Part shown: positions 25,314 through 34,507 of the stretch, one piece after another
How positions within the stretch are numbered: position 1 is the first letter of the stretch
Layout: each line of letters opens with the position of its first letter
Assembly (NCBI RefSeq): GCF_014648635.1
Contig: NZ_BMRM01000012.1
Coordinates: 1 to 64,000, forward strand
DNA length: 64,000 nucleotides
Origin: Streptomyces cinerochromogenes
Lineage (GTDB): Bacteria > Actinomycetota > Actinomycetes > Streptomycetales > Streptomycetaceae
Reading direction: 5' to 3'
Position numbers and translations under genes: made by a program
Notes under the pieces: model-generated
The model's database searches: none
Told to the model about the DNA's origin: nothing
What the model saw: the letters and a program-made list of their open reading frames with translations, nothing else

Positions 25314-25973
25314 TCAGCCCCGGGCCACCCCGACCGGGCAGGACACCCCGGTCCCGCCCAGGCCGCAGTAGCCCGCCGGGTTCCTGTCGAGGTACTGCTG
25401 GTGGTACGCCTCGGCCGGATAGAAGGGGCGGCCCTCGGCCGGGAGGAGTTCCGTGGTGATCGTGCCGTGGCCGGAGGCGGTCAGGACCTTCTGGTAGGCC
25501 TCGCGGGAGGCCTGCGCGGTGGCGGCCTGCTCGGGGGTGTGCGTATAGATCGCCGAACGGTACTGGGTGCCCACGTCGTTGCCCTGGCGGAAGCCCTGGG
25601 TCGGGTCGTGCGACTCCCAGAAGGTCTTCAGCAGGCGCTCGTACGAGATCCGCTCCGGGTCGTACACCACCCGGACGGCCTCCGTGTGGCCCGTCAGGCC
25701 GGAGCAGACCTCCTCGTACAGCGGGTACTCCGTGTAGCCGCCCTGATAGCCCACCAGGGTCGTGTACACGCCCGCCGGAAGCTGCCAGAACTTCCGTTCC
25801 GCGCCCCAGAAGCAGCCCAGGCCGAAGTCGGCGATCTCCAGGCCCTCCGGGTACGGGCCGAGCAGCGGGGTGCCGAGGACGGTGTGGCGGTCGGGGACCT
25901 CGAAGGCGAGTGCCGGGCGGCCCCCCAGCGCCTGCTCGGGGGTGGGCAGCCGGGGCGTGCGGCCGAAGAGCAT
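25314..25973 (-). CDS. msrA: Peptide methionine-(S)-S-oxide reductase
   Basis: Repairs oxidised methionine residues. The 219-residue protein has catalytic Cys 54 in [10 protein letters not shown]. It also has the family stretches [20 protein letters not shown] and [11 protein letters not shown], and resolving Cys candidates near the C-terminus ([15 protein letters not shown]). Methionine sulfoxide is reduced through a sulfenic acid at Cys 54, with thioredoxin or mycothiol as the likely electron source. The ATG at 25973 follows GGGAGA. Longer in-frame extensions upstream are not coding-like. Confidence 0.95.
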   Translation of the reverse strand: MLFGRTPRLPTPEQALGGRPALAFEVPDRHTVLGTPLLGPYPEGLEIADFGLGCFWGAERKFWQLPAGVYTTLVGYQGGYTEYPLYEEVCSGLTGHTEAVRVVYDPERISYERLLKTFWESHDPTQGFRQGNDVGTQYRSAIYTHTPEQAATAQASREAYQKVLTASGHGTITTELLPAEGRPFYPAEAYHQQYLDRNPAGYCGLGGTGVSCPVGVARG

Positions 25974-26062
25974 GGGGTCTCCCTGTCGGTGCGGGGACGG
26001 GATGCCCGCCGCCTCGGCGGCGGGCACCCCCTGCAACGCCCGGACGGCCCCGCGCATTCCGG

Positions 26063-27184
26063 TCAGGCGGCCGCCGGCGCGGCCTGCGCCGCCACCTCGC
26101 CCACCACGGTGTTGCGGACCCGGCAGTAGTACCCGGCCTTGTCGTTCCGGTAGCGCCACGGCAGCGCGTGCACATACCCGTCGACCAGCTTGAACTGCTC
26201 CAGTGCCGCCTCGTTGCGGTCCTGCAGGTGGAGGTAGAACGCCAGCAGGTGACGCAGCTCCGGCAGCCGCGGGTGGGACGGGTCGGCCGCCGCCGCGTCC
26301 GCGAGGGCCGCCTCGACCCGGGCCAGCATCTGCGGGGTGTTGTCGGCCGCGGTGTCCTCCGAGTCGTCGTGCTCGAAGTGCGCGATGAGCGGCAGCGCCG
26401 TCAGCAGGCTGCCCAGCGGCGCGCCGGCCGCCGCCCGCTCGGCGAACTCCATGGCCTGCCGCGCCGAGCCCCGCCACTTCGCGCACCAGTACTGAAGCGC
26501 CGAGAAGTGGGCCTCGTAGTGGTGCGGGGCGCGGGCGGTCAGTTCCTCCCACAACGTGTCCATCCGGGCGTTCGGGTAGCCGAGGCCCAGCGCCACCCAG
26601 ATCTCCGCCACGTACGGCGTCGGGTCGTCCGGGTTCAGCGCCGCCGCCCTGGCGACCTCCTCACGGGCACCGGCCAGCGTGCGGTGGAAGGCGTCGAACT
26701 GCTCCCCGGTCGTGTACTGGGCCCGCTGGCCGCCCCGCAGCTTCCAGGCCAGGATGACCGTGCTGCGTGCCCGGACCACGGCCGCGTCCGGATCGTCGCG
26801 CCGCACGGCCTCCCACGCCAGCAGCCAGGCGTCCTCCTCGGCCGCGCACTCGGCCAGCAGGTACGCGGCCCACGACCGGCGCTCCCAGTCCCGGCCTATC
26901 GACGCGAGCAGGTCGGCGGCCGGCAGCCAGTCACCGCCGCGCACCGCGGCGAGCACACCGGCCCACTCGGCGGGCAGGGGCGCGGCGAGGTCCGTGTTCT
27001 GCCGCTCGGCGGGCAGCAGGCCGAGCTTCTCCGCGGCCTGCGCGGCCTGCGCGGCTTCCGCGGCCTCCGCGTCCTCGTCGGGGCTCGGGTTGAACAGCTC
27101 CTTGAGGAACACCCAGGCCAGCCACAGCACGAAGAGGAGCGTCGGGACGGCCAGGACGCCCAGGATCCAGAACAGGACGGTCAT
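26063..27184 (-). CDS. Membrane-anchored TPR-like protein, paralog 2 of the M48 cluster
   Basis: A 373-residue protein with one N-terminal transmembrane helix (about 5-27) and an otherwise helical, TPR-like cytoplasmic part. It shares motifs with the protein at 29101-30219: YWC-x-KW-x-GS followed by QA and FAE, then GSLLxALPL, then VDG-x-V-x-ALPW near the end. The two flank the M48 protease gene. I know no function. It could be an adaptor or scaffold for the protease. An Ala/Glu-rich segment follows the helix. Confidence 0.75.
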   Translation of the reverse strand: MTVLFWILGVLAVPTLLFVLWLAWVFLKELFNPSPDEDAEAAEAAQAAQAAEKLGLLPAERQNTDLAAPLPAEWAGVLAAVRGGDWLPAADLLASIGRDWERRSWAAYLLAECAAEEDAWLLAWEAVRRDDPDAAVVRARSTVILAWKLRGGQRAQYTTGEQFDAFHRTLAGAREEVARAAALNPDDPTPYVAEIWVALGLGYPNARMDTLWEELTARAPHHYEAHFSALQYWCAKWRGSARQAMEFAERAAAGAPLGSLLTALPLIAHFEHDDSEDTAADNTPQMLARVEAALADAAAADPSHPRLPELRHLLAFYLHLQDRNEAALEQFKLVDGYVHALPWRYRNDKAGYYCRVRNTVVGEVAAQAAPAAA

Positions 27185-27220
27185 CGGGGGTCGGTCCGTT
27201 TCCTTCTTGGGAGAGTTCTC

Positions 27221-27263
27221 GGGGGAGTTTCAGGGGGCGAGGGGGGGGGAGAGGGGGCGGGGG
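27221..27263 (+). other. G-quadruplex-prone G-run cluster
   Basis: Five G-runs of five to nine bases (27221-27225, 27233-27237, 27241-27249, 27253-27257, 27259-27263) on the plus strand. They lie in the 97-base gap between the M48 and paralog genes. This G-density could fold as a quadruplex or stall polymerase. Confidence 0.6.
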
Positions 27264-27281
27264 TGCCGGTGGCCGGGGTCG

Positions 27282-28913
27282 TCAGGCGTTCTGGGTGGCC
27301 GGCGGCAGCAGTGCCCGCAGCCGCGTGGTGTCGGGGTGGTCGGCGAGGGCCGCTTCGAGGGCCGCCTCCAGCTCGGCCTCCGGGCCGCCCTCCCCCGTCT
27401 CCGAGCCCCAGCCGGGCAGCCGCAGCGACGCCGGCCGGGACCAGGAGAACTCCCAGTGCAGCAGGGAACGGGAGCTGAACTCGGCCAGCACCATCGTGCG
27501 CAGCGAGCGGCGCAGCACCGGCCGTACGAACTCGCGGAACGCCCGCCCCTTCGCGGCGGCCGCCTCCTCCGACAGCGGCAGCTTCTCCGCCAGCCGCCAC
27601 AGCCGGCCGTCGTCGATGACGTCCAGCAGCGCGGGCAGCGTCGCCGGCTGCCCGGTGTACCCGGCCAGCGCCCGGTGCAGCGGGGTCTGGGCGGTCGTCA
27701 GGCCCGCGGCCATCGAGGCGTCCAGCAGCTCCTCCCAGCCGGCCGCGCGCGGGTAGCGCAGCAGCTCGTCGGCGAGGGCGGCGTCCTCCAGCGCGGCCAG
27801 CGTGCGCGCGGGCTCGGACAGCAGGGCCAGGGCCGCCCCCCTGGCCTCGTCGGTGCGGCCGTCGGCGGGCAGCGCCTCGATCCGGCGGACGCGCTCGGCG
27901 ATCGGCGGGTGGGAGTCGTACGGCCCGGCGGGCTCCTCCGGCAGCTGAGAGCGGAGGTCCGCCAGCTCCAGCTCACGGGCCGTCAGCAGCCGGCCGAAGC
28001 CGCCGAAGAACTCGCCGCGCGGCGGCAGCAGCCGGGCCTGGAGGCCGAGGGTGGCGTACGACTCCAGGTAGAAGTCGTGGGAGGCGGACAGGACCGGGAT
28101 CTCCCGCAGCGCCGACGCGGTCGCGTCCCGCCCGGCGATCCGGGCGGCGGTCAGGTCGGCGGCGAACTCCTGGCCGCGCGCGGTGGAGAGGGAGGCGCGC
28201 AGGTAGAACTTGCCGTACGCGGTGTAGATCCGCGCCATCGTCCGGTACGTCGCTCCGACGCCGGTCGTGTCGACCTGCTTGGCCTTCTTGCCCCTGGCGA
28301 CCCGCTCGGCGGACTTCCGCTCCTGCCGGGCACGGTCGGCGGCCACCTTGTCGTCCGCCTTCTCGTGGAACTGGCCGATGACCCGGCCGATCTGCACGCG
28401 CCCGCGCACGACGAGCGCGGACAGCCGGGTGTCACCGCCGGTGAAGTGCCCGAACTCGTGAACGAGTACGGAGCGCAGCTGAGCCTCGGTCAGGCCGGTC
28501 AGCAGCGGGACGCCGAGGTAGAGACGGCGCGGGCCGGGGAGCAGGCCGAGCAGCCGCGGATTCTCGCTGACGGCCGCGTTGACCTCGCCGGTGAGCACGA
28601 TCCGGTCGGGGGCGCGGGTGCCGGCCGCCGCGGCGATGTCGCGGACCAGCGCCCACAGCCGGGGCTCGTCGGCCTCGGCGACCGGGATGCCGGGGCCGTC
28701 CTCGCCCTTGGGCGTGCGCAGCATCAGCATGCCGCGGACGACGGGGATGGCGAGCAGTACGGTGACGAAGCCGACCTTCGCCGTGAGCGGGCCGTGTCCC
28801 CAGCTGAAGACGAGGACATCGAGGCCGATCAGCGCGGCGAGCAGGACGAGGCTCAGCAGATAGAAGCCGAGCAGCAGGACAAGAGCGCGCAGCGCGCGCA
28901 GAGTTGCGCCCAT
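27282..28913 (-). CDS. M48-family membrane metalloprotease
   Basis: A 543-residue protein with two hydrophobic segments at about 10-36 and 45-62. The zinc motif is HEFGH (152-156), with the third ligand Glu at about 249 in GQEFAAD. The active site faces the cytosolic side by analogy with HtpX-type enzymes. After the protease domain it has a C-terminal extension of about 230 helical residues. It sits between two paralogous anchored repeat proteins on the same strand. It could be a quality-control or regulatory protease. The ATG at 28913 follows a G-rich site. Confidence 0.85.
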   Translation of the reverse strand: MGATLRALRALVLLLGFYLLSLVLLAALIGLDVLVFSWGHGPLTAKVGFVTVLLAIPVVRGMLMLRTPKGEDGPGIPVAEADEPRLWALVRDIAAAAGTRAPDRIVLTGEVNAAVSENPRLLGLLPGPRRLYLGVPLLTGLTEAQLRSVLVHEFGHFTGGDTRLSALVVRGRVQIGRVIGQFHEKADDKVAADRARQERKSAERVARGKKAKQVDTTGVGATYRTMARIYTAYGKFYLRASLSTARGQEFAADLTAARIAGRDATASALREIPVLSASHDFYLESYATLGLQARLLPPRGEFFGGFGRLLTARELELADLRSQLPEEPAGPYDSHPPIAERVRRIEALPADGRTDEARGAALALLSEPARTLAALEDAALADELLRYPRAAGWEELLDASMAAGLTTAQTPLHRALAGYTGQPATLPALLDVIDDGRLWRLAEKLPLSEEAAAAKGRAFREFVRPVLRRSLRTMVLAEFSSRSLLHWEFSWSRPASLRLPGWGSETGEGGPEAELEAALEAALADHPDTTRLRALLPPATQNA

Positions 28914-29100
28914 CGGGCAGATCCCCCCACAGGACCTCAAAAAAGGGACATGACAAGGCCGCCGGGCCGTCGGGCCCGGTCGGTACCGGTGGTGCTTGCG
29001 GTGTCGTGCGGTGCTGCTGATGCTGCTGCAGCACGGGTGACGCCTGTGGTGTGGGGGGATGCGGAGTATGCCCTACCGCAGGTCAGAAGGGCAACGCCGG
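28914..29100. other. 187-base intergenic region with small hairpin
   Basis: The region carries a 7-bp inverted repeat (GTGCTGC at 29011-29017 and GCAGCAC at 29028-29034) within a CTG-rich stretch. It may hold a promoter for the protease gene. No gene seen. Confidence 0.4.
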
Positions 29101-30219
29101 TCAGCCGGGGAGGCCGGCCGGGCTGCCGCCGTTGGCCTCGTAACCGGCCACCGCCAGCGCGCGGGCCACGGCGAACTCCGCGGCCGGGTCGGTGAACAGG
29201 GTCCACGGCAGCGCCCCCACGTGACCGTCGACGTGTATCAGCTGCTCCATGGCCTCCGCCCAGCGCTCGGCGCGGACCAGGAAGAACACCAGCAGATGCC
29301 GGACGTGCGGGAGCACCGGGTCGTCGGGGCGGGCCCCGCGGACCGCGTGCAGCGCGCCGTGGATCGCCCGGGTGATGACCTCGCTCTGCCAGAAGCTCCT
29401 GACCGTGGTCACCTCCGGGAGGTGCTCGAACACCGCGAACAGCGGCAGCGCGGCGAGCAGCGAGCCCTCCGGGGCGCGGGCGGCGGCGGTCTCGGCGAAG
29501 GAGTACGCCTGCTCGCGCGAGCCGTGCCACTTCTCGCACCAGTAGTGCAGGGCGGCGAGGTGGGCGCCCATGTGCTGCGGGGCGCGGTCGATGATCTTCA
29601 GCCACAGCTGCTCGAACTCGGCCCGCGGGTAGGCCAGTCCGCGCGCGACGGACAGCTCCGTGACGTACGGCACCGGATCGCCGGGGGCCAGCAGCGCCGC
29701 CTGCGCGCAGGCCTCCCGCGCCTCCTCCATGATGATCCGGAAGTCCTCCGTGCCCGGTGTCGCCGTCCGCCAGGCCTGCTGCACCAGGAACTCCGCGTGG
29801 ACGGCGGCACCGCCCGCGTCCTTGGGCTGCTCGGCCCGCCACACCCGCAGCCACTGGCCGCCCGGCGTCTCGTGCATCCCGCCGGGCCGCTGCCGCAGTT
29901 CCAGCGAGGCGGCGCCGGCGAAGGCCTGCACCCGCTGCCAGCGCAGCTCGCCCTCGGACTCGGTGCCGGCCAGCAGCTGGGCCGCGGCCCGGTAGTCCCG
30001 GGTGCGCTGCACCAGCTCCAGGACCGCCAGCAGGTCCTGGTCCGGGCCGGGCAGGCGCACGTCCAGCTCCTCCTGGCGCACGAAGCCGTAGTCCGCCGGG
30101 TCGGCGGCGTCCGGGTGTCCCGGGAGGACCTGCTGGATCACCCCGCGCCTGCGCCGCATGACCGGGAGCAGCACGAGGCTCAGCATGAGCAGCGCCATCA
30201 GCAGCCAGAGAATCGCCAT
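29101..30219 (-). CDS. Membrane-anchored TPR-like protein, paralog 1 of the M48 cluster
   Basis: A 372-residue protein almost the same length as its paralog at 26063. It has an N-terminal transmembrane helix (about 2-20) followed by RRRRG, placing the rest in the cytoplasm. The helical body shares the YWCEKWHGS block, the FAE repeat, the EGSLLAALPLFAVFEH block and VDGHVGALPW with the paralog. I set the start at ATG 30219; GGGG lies just upstream. No known function. It is the first gene of a run of five on the minus strand ending in msrA and the unknown 24637 gene. Confidence 0.75.
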   Translation of the reverse strand: MAILWLLMALLMLSLVLLPVMRRRRGVIQQVLPGHPDAADPADYGFVRQEELDVRLPGPDQDLLAVLELVQRTRDYRAAAQLLAGTESEGELRWQRVQAFAGAASLELRQRPGGMHETPGGQWLRVWRAEQPKDAGGAAVHAEFLVQQAWRTATPGTEDFRIIMEEAREACAQAALLAPGDPVPYVTELSVARGLAYPRAEFEQLWLKIIDRAPQHMGAHLAALHYWCEKWHGSREQAYSFAETAAARAPEGSLLAALPLFAVFEHLPEVTTVRSFWQSEVITRAIHGALHAVRGARPDDPVLPHVRHLLVFFLVRAERWAEAMEQLIHVDGHVGALPWTLFTDPAAEFAVARALAVAGYEANGGSPAGLPG

Positions 30220-30439
30220 GCCCCAAGCGAACCAGACGCCGCCGACACTTGGCGAACCCCGCCCCGCGCCTGTGGAAAACTCCCGACTGGACCATGACAA
30301 CGCCGGGCAGCGGCACGGGCGGGCTGGAGAGCGACGTGCGGCGCCGGGAGGGCAGCGGGCGGCACCGGAGGGGACAAGGCGGGGCAGAACGGGCTTGGCG
30401 GGCGTCGGGAGCGGGCCGGGCGGACTACGCTCGGTGCAC

Positions 30440-31594
30440 ATGAGCGACAGGCATATCAGTCAGCACTTCGAGACCCTCGCGATCCACGCGGGCAACACCG
30501 CGGATCCCCTCACCGGCGCGGTCGTACCGCCGATCTACCAGGTGTCGACCTACAAGCAGGACGGCGTCGGCGGACTGCGCGGCGGCTACGAGTACAGCCG
30601 CAGCGCCAACCCCACCCGCACCGCCCTGGAGGAGAACCTCGCCGCGCTGGAGGGCGGTCGCCGCGGCCTCGCCTTCGCGTCCGGCCTGGCGGCCGAGGAC
30701 ACCCTGCTGCGTACGCTCCTCAGCCCCGGCGACCACGTGGTGATCCCGAACGACGCCTACGGCGGCACCTTCCGGCTCTTCGCCAAGGTCGCCACCCGCT
30801 GGGGCGTGGAGTGGTCGGTCGCCGACACCAGCGACCCTGCCGCCGTCCGTGCCGCGATCACCCCGAAGACCAAGGCGGTCTGGGTGGAGACCCCCTCCAA
30901 CCCGCTGCTCGGCATCACCGACATCGCCGCCGTCGCGACGGTCGCCCACGACGCGGGCGCGAAGCTCGTCGTGGACAACACCTTCGCCACCCCCTACCTC
31001 CAGCAGCCGCTCTCGCTCGGCGCCGACGTCGTCGTGCACTCCCTGACGAAGTACATGGGCGGCCACTCGGACGTGGTCGGCGGTGCGCTGATCGTCTCCG
31101 ACCCGGCCCTCGGCGAGGAACTGGCCTACCACCAGAACGCGATGGGCGCCGTCGCCGGCCCCTTCGACTCCTGGCTGGTGCTGCGCGGCACCAAGACCCT
31201 CGCGGTGCGCATGGACCGGCACAGCGAGAACGCCGCGAAGATCGCCGACATGCTGACCCGGCACCCCAAGGTGAGCAGCGTGTGCTACCCCGGGCTGCCC
31301 GAGCACCCCGGCCACGACATCGCCGTCAAGCAGATGAAGGCGTTCGGCGGCATGGTGTCGTTCCGCGTCGAGGGCGGCGAGCAGGCCGCGATCGACGTGT
31401 GCAACCGCGCACAGGTCTTCACCCTCGGCGAGTCCCTCGGCGGTGTGGAGTCCCTCATCGAGCACCCCGGCCGGATGACGCACGCCTCCGTGGCCGGCTC
31501 CGCCCTGGAGGTCCCGGCCGACCTGGTCCGCCTGTCCGTCGGCATCGAGAACGTCGACGACCTGCTGGAGGACCTGCAGCAGGCCCTCGGCTGA
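30440..31594 (+). CDS. metB: Cystathionine gamma-synthase
   Basis: PLP enzyme of the transsulfuration branch, joining an activated homoserine and cysteine into cystathionine. The 384-residue length fits. PLP Lys 204 is in HSLTKYMGGHSD, and Asp 179 in VVDNTFATP binds the pyridine nitrogen. SRSANPTR (53-60), ASGLAAE and the C-terminal SLGGVESLIEHP are family hallmarks. The final SVGIENVDDLLEDL is typical too. A related lyase or O-acylhomoserine sulfhydrylase is less likely but not excluded. The ATG at 30440 has no strong ribosome site. Confidence 0.92.
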   Translation: MSDRHISQHFETLAIHAGNTADPLTGAVVPPIYQVSTYKQDGVGGLRGGYEYSRSANPTRTALEENLAALEGGRRGLAFASGLAAEDTLLRTLLSPGDHVVIPNDAYGGTFRLFAKVATRWGVEWSVADTSDPAAVRAAITPKTKAVWVETPSNPLLGITDIAAVATVAHDAGAKLVVDNTFATPYLQQPLSLGADVVVHSLTKYMGGHSDVVGGALIVSDPALGEELAYHQNAMGAVAGPFDSWLVLRGTKTLAVRMDRHSENAAKIADMLTRHPKVSSVCYPGLPEHPGHDIAVKQMKAFGGMVSFRVEGGEQAAIDVCNRAQVFTLGESLGGVESLIEHPGRMTHASVAGSALEVPADLVRLSVGIENVDDLLEDLQQALG

Positions 31595-31604
31595 CGGCCC
31601 GGCG

Positions 31605-31853
31605 TCACCAGCCGGTGAGCGGCGGAGTCGTCTGCGCGGGCGGCTCCGCCCACGGCTGCGCCTCGGCCGCCCACACCGTGAACGCGACGGCCGCGGCGAA
31701 CGCCAGCAGCCACAGCACACGGCGGACGAGCTGCCGCTGCCGCAGCAGACGGTCCCCGCGGCGCACCGCCTCCCCGTACAGGTCCGGCGGCAGGACCGCG
31801 CCGCCCCGCTCCATGATCCGCCGCACGGCGGCCTCCCGCTCACCCCGGTTCAT
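31605..31853 (-). CDS. Small membrane protein next to a sigma-like gene
   Basis: An 82-residue protein with a basic, helical cytoplasmic half (about 1-45, many Arg), one transmembrane helix (about 46-62) and a short Pro-rich external tail. It starts 27 bases after the sigma-like gene. Small membrane proteins downstream of ECF-type sigma factors are often anti-sigma factors, but this one lacks the zinc motif of the common class. Whether it restrains the sigma is unknown. Confidence 0.7.
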   Translation of the reverse strand: MNRGEREAAVRRIMERGGAVLPPDLYGEAVRRGDRLLRQRQLVRRVLWLLAFAAAVAFTVWAAEAQPWAEPPAQTTPPLTGW

Positions 31854-31880
31854 CCCGGCCTCCCCGGCCGTCGGCGGCGT

Positions 31881-32387
31881 TCATGACGGTGCCACCTCCG
31901 TGTTCGCCGTGCGCGGGGCCGCCGGGCGGTCCGGGTGCAGCACCGAGGCCGTCGCCCGGTCGCAGAGGGCGTGGACGCGTTCCGCGGGCAGGCCGAGCAG
32001 TGCCGCCGTCTGTTCCTCGGCCACACCCTCGTACAACCGCAGGACGAGGACGAGCCGTTCCCGCGGTGTGAGCGCGGCGAGCGGACTGCGCGGGTCCGGC
32101 CGGGCCCGGCCGAGGACGCCGTACCGGTGCCAGGTGGTGCGGGCGAAGCGGGTGGCGAGGTACTGGCGGGCGCAGTCGTACGGGTCCTCGCCGCGCAGCC
32201 GGTCCCAGCGGGCGTAGGTGTGCGCGAGCGCGAGCGTCAGCAGGCGCCGCGCGCGCGGGCTGGCGTCCGGCGCCTCCGCGGTGAGCAGCACGGCGGCGTG
32301 CAGCAGGCGCCCGGCCGCGCCCGCGACGAACGCCTCGAACTCCCGGGCCCGGCGGGCATCACGGGCCACTTGCCGATCGCGCACCAC
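31881..32387 (-). CDS. ECF-like sigma factor, region 4 protein
   Basis: A 168-residue protein whose C-terminal half matches sigma-70 region 4: LTPRERLVLVLRLYEGVAEE followed by QTAALLGLPAERVHALCDRA, a clear helix-turn-helix. The N-terminal half (about 1-90) is helical and Arg/Ala-rich and resembles region 2 only weakly, as in the SigE-family group of Streptomyces. I therefore call it sigma-like. It may act as an alternative sigma factor or only as a regulator. The 82-residue membrane protein gene follows. Confidence 0.72.
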   Translation of the reverse strand: MVRDRQVARDARRAREFEAFVAGAAGRLLHAAVLLTAEAPDASPRARRLLTLALAHTYARWDRLRGEDPYDCARQYLATRFARTTWHRYGVLGRARPDPRSPLAALTPRERLVLVLRLYEGVAEEQTAALLGLPAERVHALCDRATASVLHPDRPAAPRTANTEVAPS

Positions 32388-32485
32388 GCCTCCCCCTGAC
32401 GGGGTCCTGGTCGGGACCCGGTCTCATATGAGGCCAGCGGCGGCCCGGGGTCAAGAGGTGCGGACGCCTGCGGTGGGGTGTGCGC

Positions 32486-33010
32486 TCAGGAGACCGGCGG
32501 CTGCTCCGCCGCCGCGACGCCCTGCACCGACATCCGGGTGGAGAGCGCGACATTGAAGCGAGTGAGGAGCGTGCAGAACTGCTCGCGCTCCTCCGGCGCC
32601 CAGTCGTGTGTCAGCTCGGCCATGAGCTGACGCCGGGACGAGCGCACCTCCTCCAGCCGGGCGGCGCCCCGCGGCGACAGCTGGAGCACCACCGCGCGCC
32701 CGTCCTCCGGGTGCGAGGTGCGCTTGACGAGCCCGGTGTCGACCAGCGGCGCCACCTGGCGGGTGACCGTGGAGGAGTCGATGCCCATGCTGGCGGCGAG
32801 CGCCTTGACCCCCATCGGGCCTTCGTTGTCCAGGCGGTTGAGCAGCAGGTACGCAGCGCGGTCCATGGAGTTGCGCACCTGTCCGACGCCGCCGAGCCGC
32901 GTCTGTTCGGCGCGGCGGGCGAACACCGCCACCTCGTGCTGGAGGGTGTCGAGGAGACCGGTGTCACCGACGGTCGTCATGTCCATCGACATTTCAGGTG
33001 TTGTGGGCAT
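32486..33010 (-). CDS. MarR-family transcriptional regulator
   Basis: A 174-residue winged-helix repressor. The DNA-binding segment is MGVKALAASMGIDSSTVTRQ followed by the wing LVKRTSHPEDGRAVVLQLS, as usual for MarR proteins that sense small phenolics or oxidants. ATG starts at 33010, 32989 and 32980 are all possible; I use the first. Divergent from ilvA, 143 bases away, but no operator is obvious. Confidence 0.88.
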   Translation of the reverse strand: MPTTPEMSMDMTTVGDTGLLDTLQHEVAVFARRAEQTRLGGVGQVRNSMDRAAYLLLNRLDNEGPMGVKALAASMGIDSSTVTRQVAPLVDTGLVKRTSHPEDGRAVVLQLSPRGAARLEEVRSSRRQLMAELTHDWAPEEREQFCTLLTRFNVALSTRMSVQGVAAAEQPPVS

Positions 33011-33153
33011 GGCCGGAGGCTCGCTTCATGAAGGGCTGCTGGTTGGGGGACAGGGTACGCGGCCCGGCGCCGGGCCGTACCGGCGCTGCGCAAACCGGTC
33101 TCGCTGCTTGGTCACACCCGTCGTGCGCAAACGTGAACTGCGATGCTGGAGTC

Positions 33154-34383
33154 ATGAGCTACCGCACGGCCGACTCCTTGCGCTCCGTCACCCTGGACGA
33201 CGTGCGCGGCGCCCAGAAGATGCTCTCGGGCGTGGCCCGCGTGACCGCGATGGAGGGCAGTCGGCACCTGACCCAGCTGGTGGGCGCGCCGGTGCACCTG
33301 AAGTGCGAGAACCTCCAGCGGACCGGCTCGTTCAAGCTGCGCGGCGCCTACGTGCGGATCGCCGGGCTGCTGCCGGAGGAGCGGGCGGCCGGCGTGGTGG
33401 CCGCGAGCGCCGGCAACCACGCGCAGGGCGTGGCGCTGGCCTCCTCGCTGCTGGGTGTGCACTCCACGGTGTTCATGCCCAAGGGCGCGCCCCTGCCGAA
33501 GATCAGCGCGACCCGGGACTACGGCGCCGAGGTGCGCCTGCACGGCCAGGTGGTCGACGAGACGCTGGCCGCCGCCCAGGAGTACGCGGCCGAGACCGGC
33601 GCGGTCTTCATCCACCCCTTCGACCACCCGGACGTGATCGCCGGCCAGGGCACGGTCGGCCTGGAGATCCTGGAGCAGTGCCCGGAGGTCCGCACGGTCG
33701 TCGTCGGCATGGGCGGTGGCGGACTCGCGGCCGGTATCGCGGTGGCGGTGAAGGCGCTCAGGCCGGACGTCCGGATCATCGGCGTCCAGGCGGAGGGCGC
33801 CGCCTGCTACCCGCCCTCGCTGGCCGCCGGGCGCCCGGTGTCCCTGCGGAACCCGGCGACGATGGCCGACGGCATCAAGGTGGGGCGGCCCGGCGCGGTG
33901 CCGTTCGGGATCGTCGGCGAACTGGTGGACGAGGTGCGCACGGTCAGCGAGGACCAGCTGTCCGCGGCGCTGCTGCTCTGCCTGGAGCGGGCCAAGCTGG
34001 TCGTGGAGCCGGCCGGGGCCAGCCCGGTCGCCGCACTGCTGGCGGCGCCGGACACCTTCGAGGGCCCGGTCGTCGCGGTGCTCTCCGGCGGCAACGTCGA
34101 CCCGGTGCTGATGCAGCGGGTGCTGCGGCACGGCATGGCCGCCCAGGGCCGCTACCTGGCCGTACGGCTGCGGCTGACGGACCGGCCGGGCGCGCTCGCC
34201 ACGCTCCTCGGGGTGCTGTCGGCGGTCGACGCCAACGTCCTGGACGTCAGCCACGTCCGCACCGATCCCAGGCTCGGGCTGAGCGAGGCCGAGGTGGAGC
34301 TGCACCTGGAGACGAAGGGCCCGGTCCACTGCACCGAGGTCGGCCAGGCCCTGCGCGACGCCGGCTACACCGTCACCGACTGA
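33154..34383 (+). CDS. ilvA: Threonine ammonia-lyase (biosynthetic type with ACT-like tail)
   Basis: Deaminates threonine to 2-oxobutanoate, the first step to isoleucine. The 409-residue PLP enzyme has Lys 61 in GSFKLRGA, the glycine loop GMGGGGLAAG that holds the phosphate, and SAGNHAQG (95-102). A C-terminal ACT-like domain starts at about residue 330 (VRLRLTDRPGALATLLGVLS) and may bind isoleucine or valine. The ATG at 33154 has GGAG a few bases upstream. A terminator follows, shared with greA. Confidence 0.93.
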   Translation: MSYRTADSLRSVTLDDVRGAQKMLSGVARVTAMEGSRHLTQLVGAPVHLKCENLQRTGSFKLRGAYVRIAGLLPEERAAGVVAASAGNHAQGVALASSLLGVHSTVFMPKGAPLPKISATRDYGAEVRLHGQVVDETLAAAQEYAAETGAVFIHPFDHPDVIAGQGTVGLEILEQCPEVRTVVVGMGGGGLAAGIAVAVKALRPDVRIIGVQAEGAACYPPSLAAGRPVSLRNPATMADGIKVGRPGAVPFGIVGELVDEVRTVSEDQLSAALLLCLERAKLVVEPAGASPVAALLAAPDTFEGPVVAVLSGGNVDPVLMQRVLRHGMAAQGRYLAVRLRLTDRPGALATLLGVLSAVDANVLDVSHVRTDPRLGLSEAEVELHLETKGPVHCTEVGQALRDAGYTVTD

Positions 34384-34426
34384 GCCGGCGGCACCGCACC
34401 CGGACCCGTTCGCCGGTCATGACGAA

Positions 34427-34456
34427 GCCCCCGGACGCCCTGAGGGCGCCGGGGGC
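34427..34456. terminator. Bidirectional terminator between ilvA and greA
   Basis: Stem GCCCCCGG-A-CGCCC against GGGCG-CCGGGGGC with a bulged A and loop TGA, between two converging stop codons. Confidence 0.8.
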
Positions 34457-34507
34457 CGGAAGCGCGGCCGAAGCGGGCCGGGGCCGGAAGCGGGCCGCGG
34501 ACCTGGC

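Noticed and set aside
24637-26175. A single long frame joining the msrA region and the unknown downstream gene.
   Set aside because: Within the msrA span it is out of frame with MsrA; only its last 222 codons have coding-like use, which I annotated separately.
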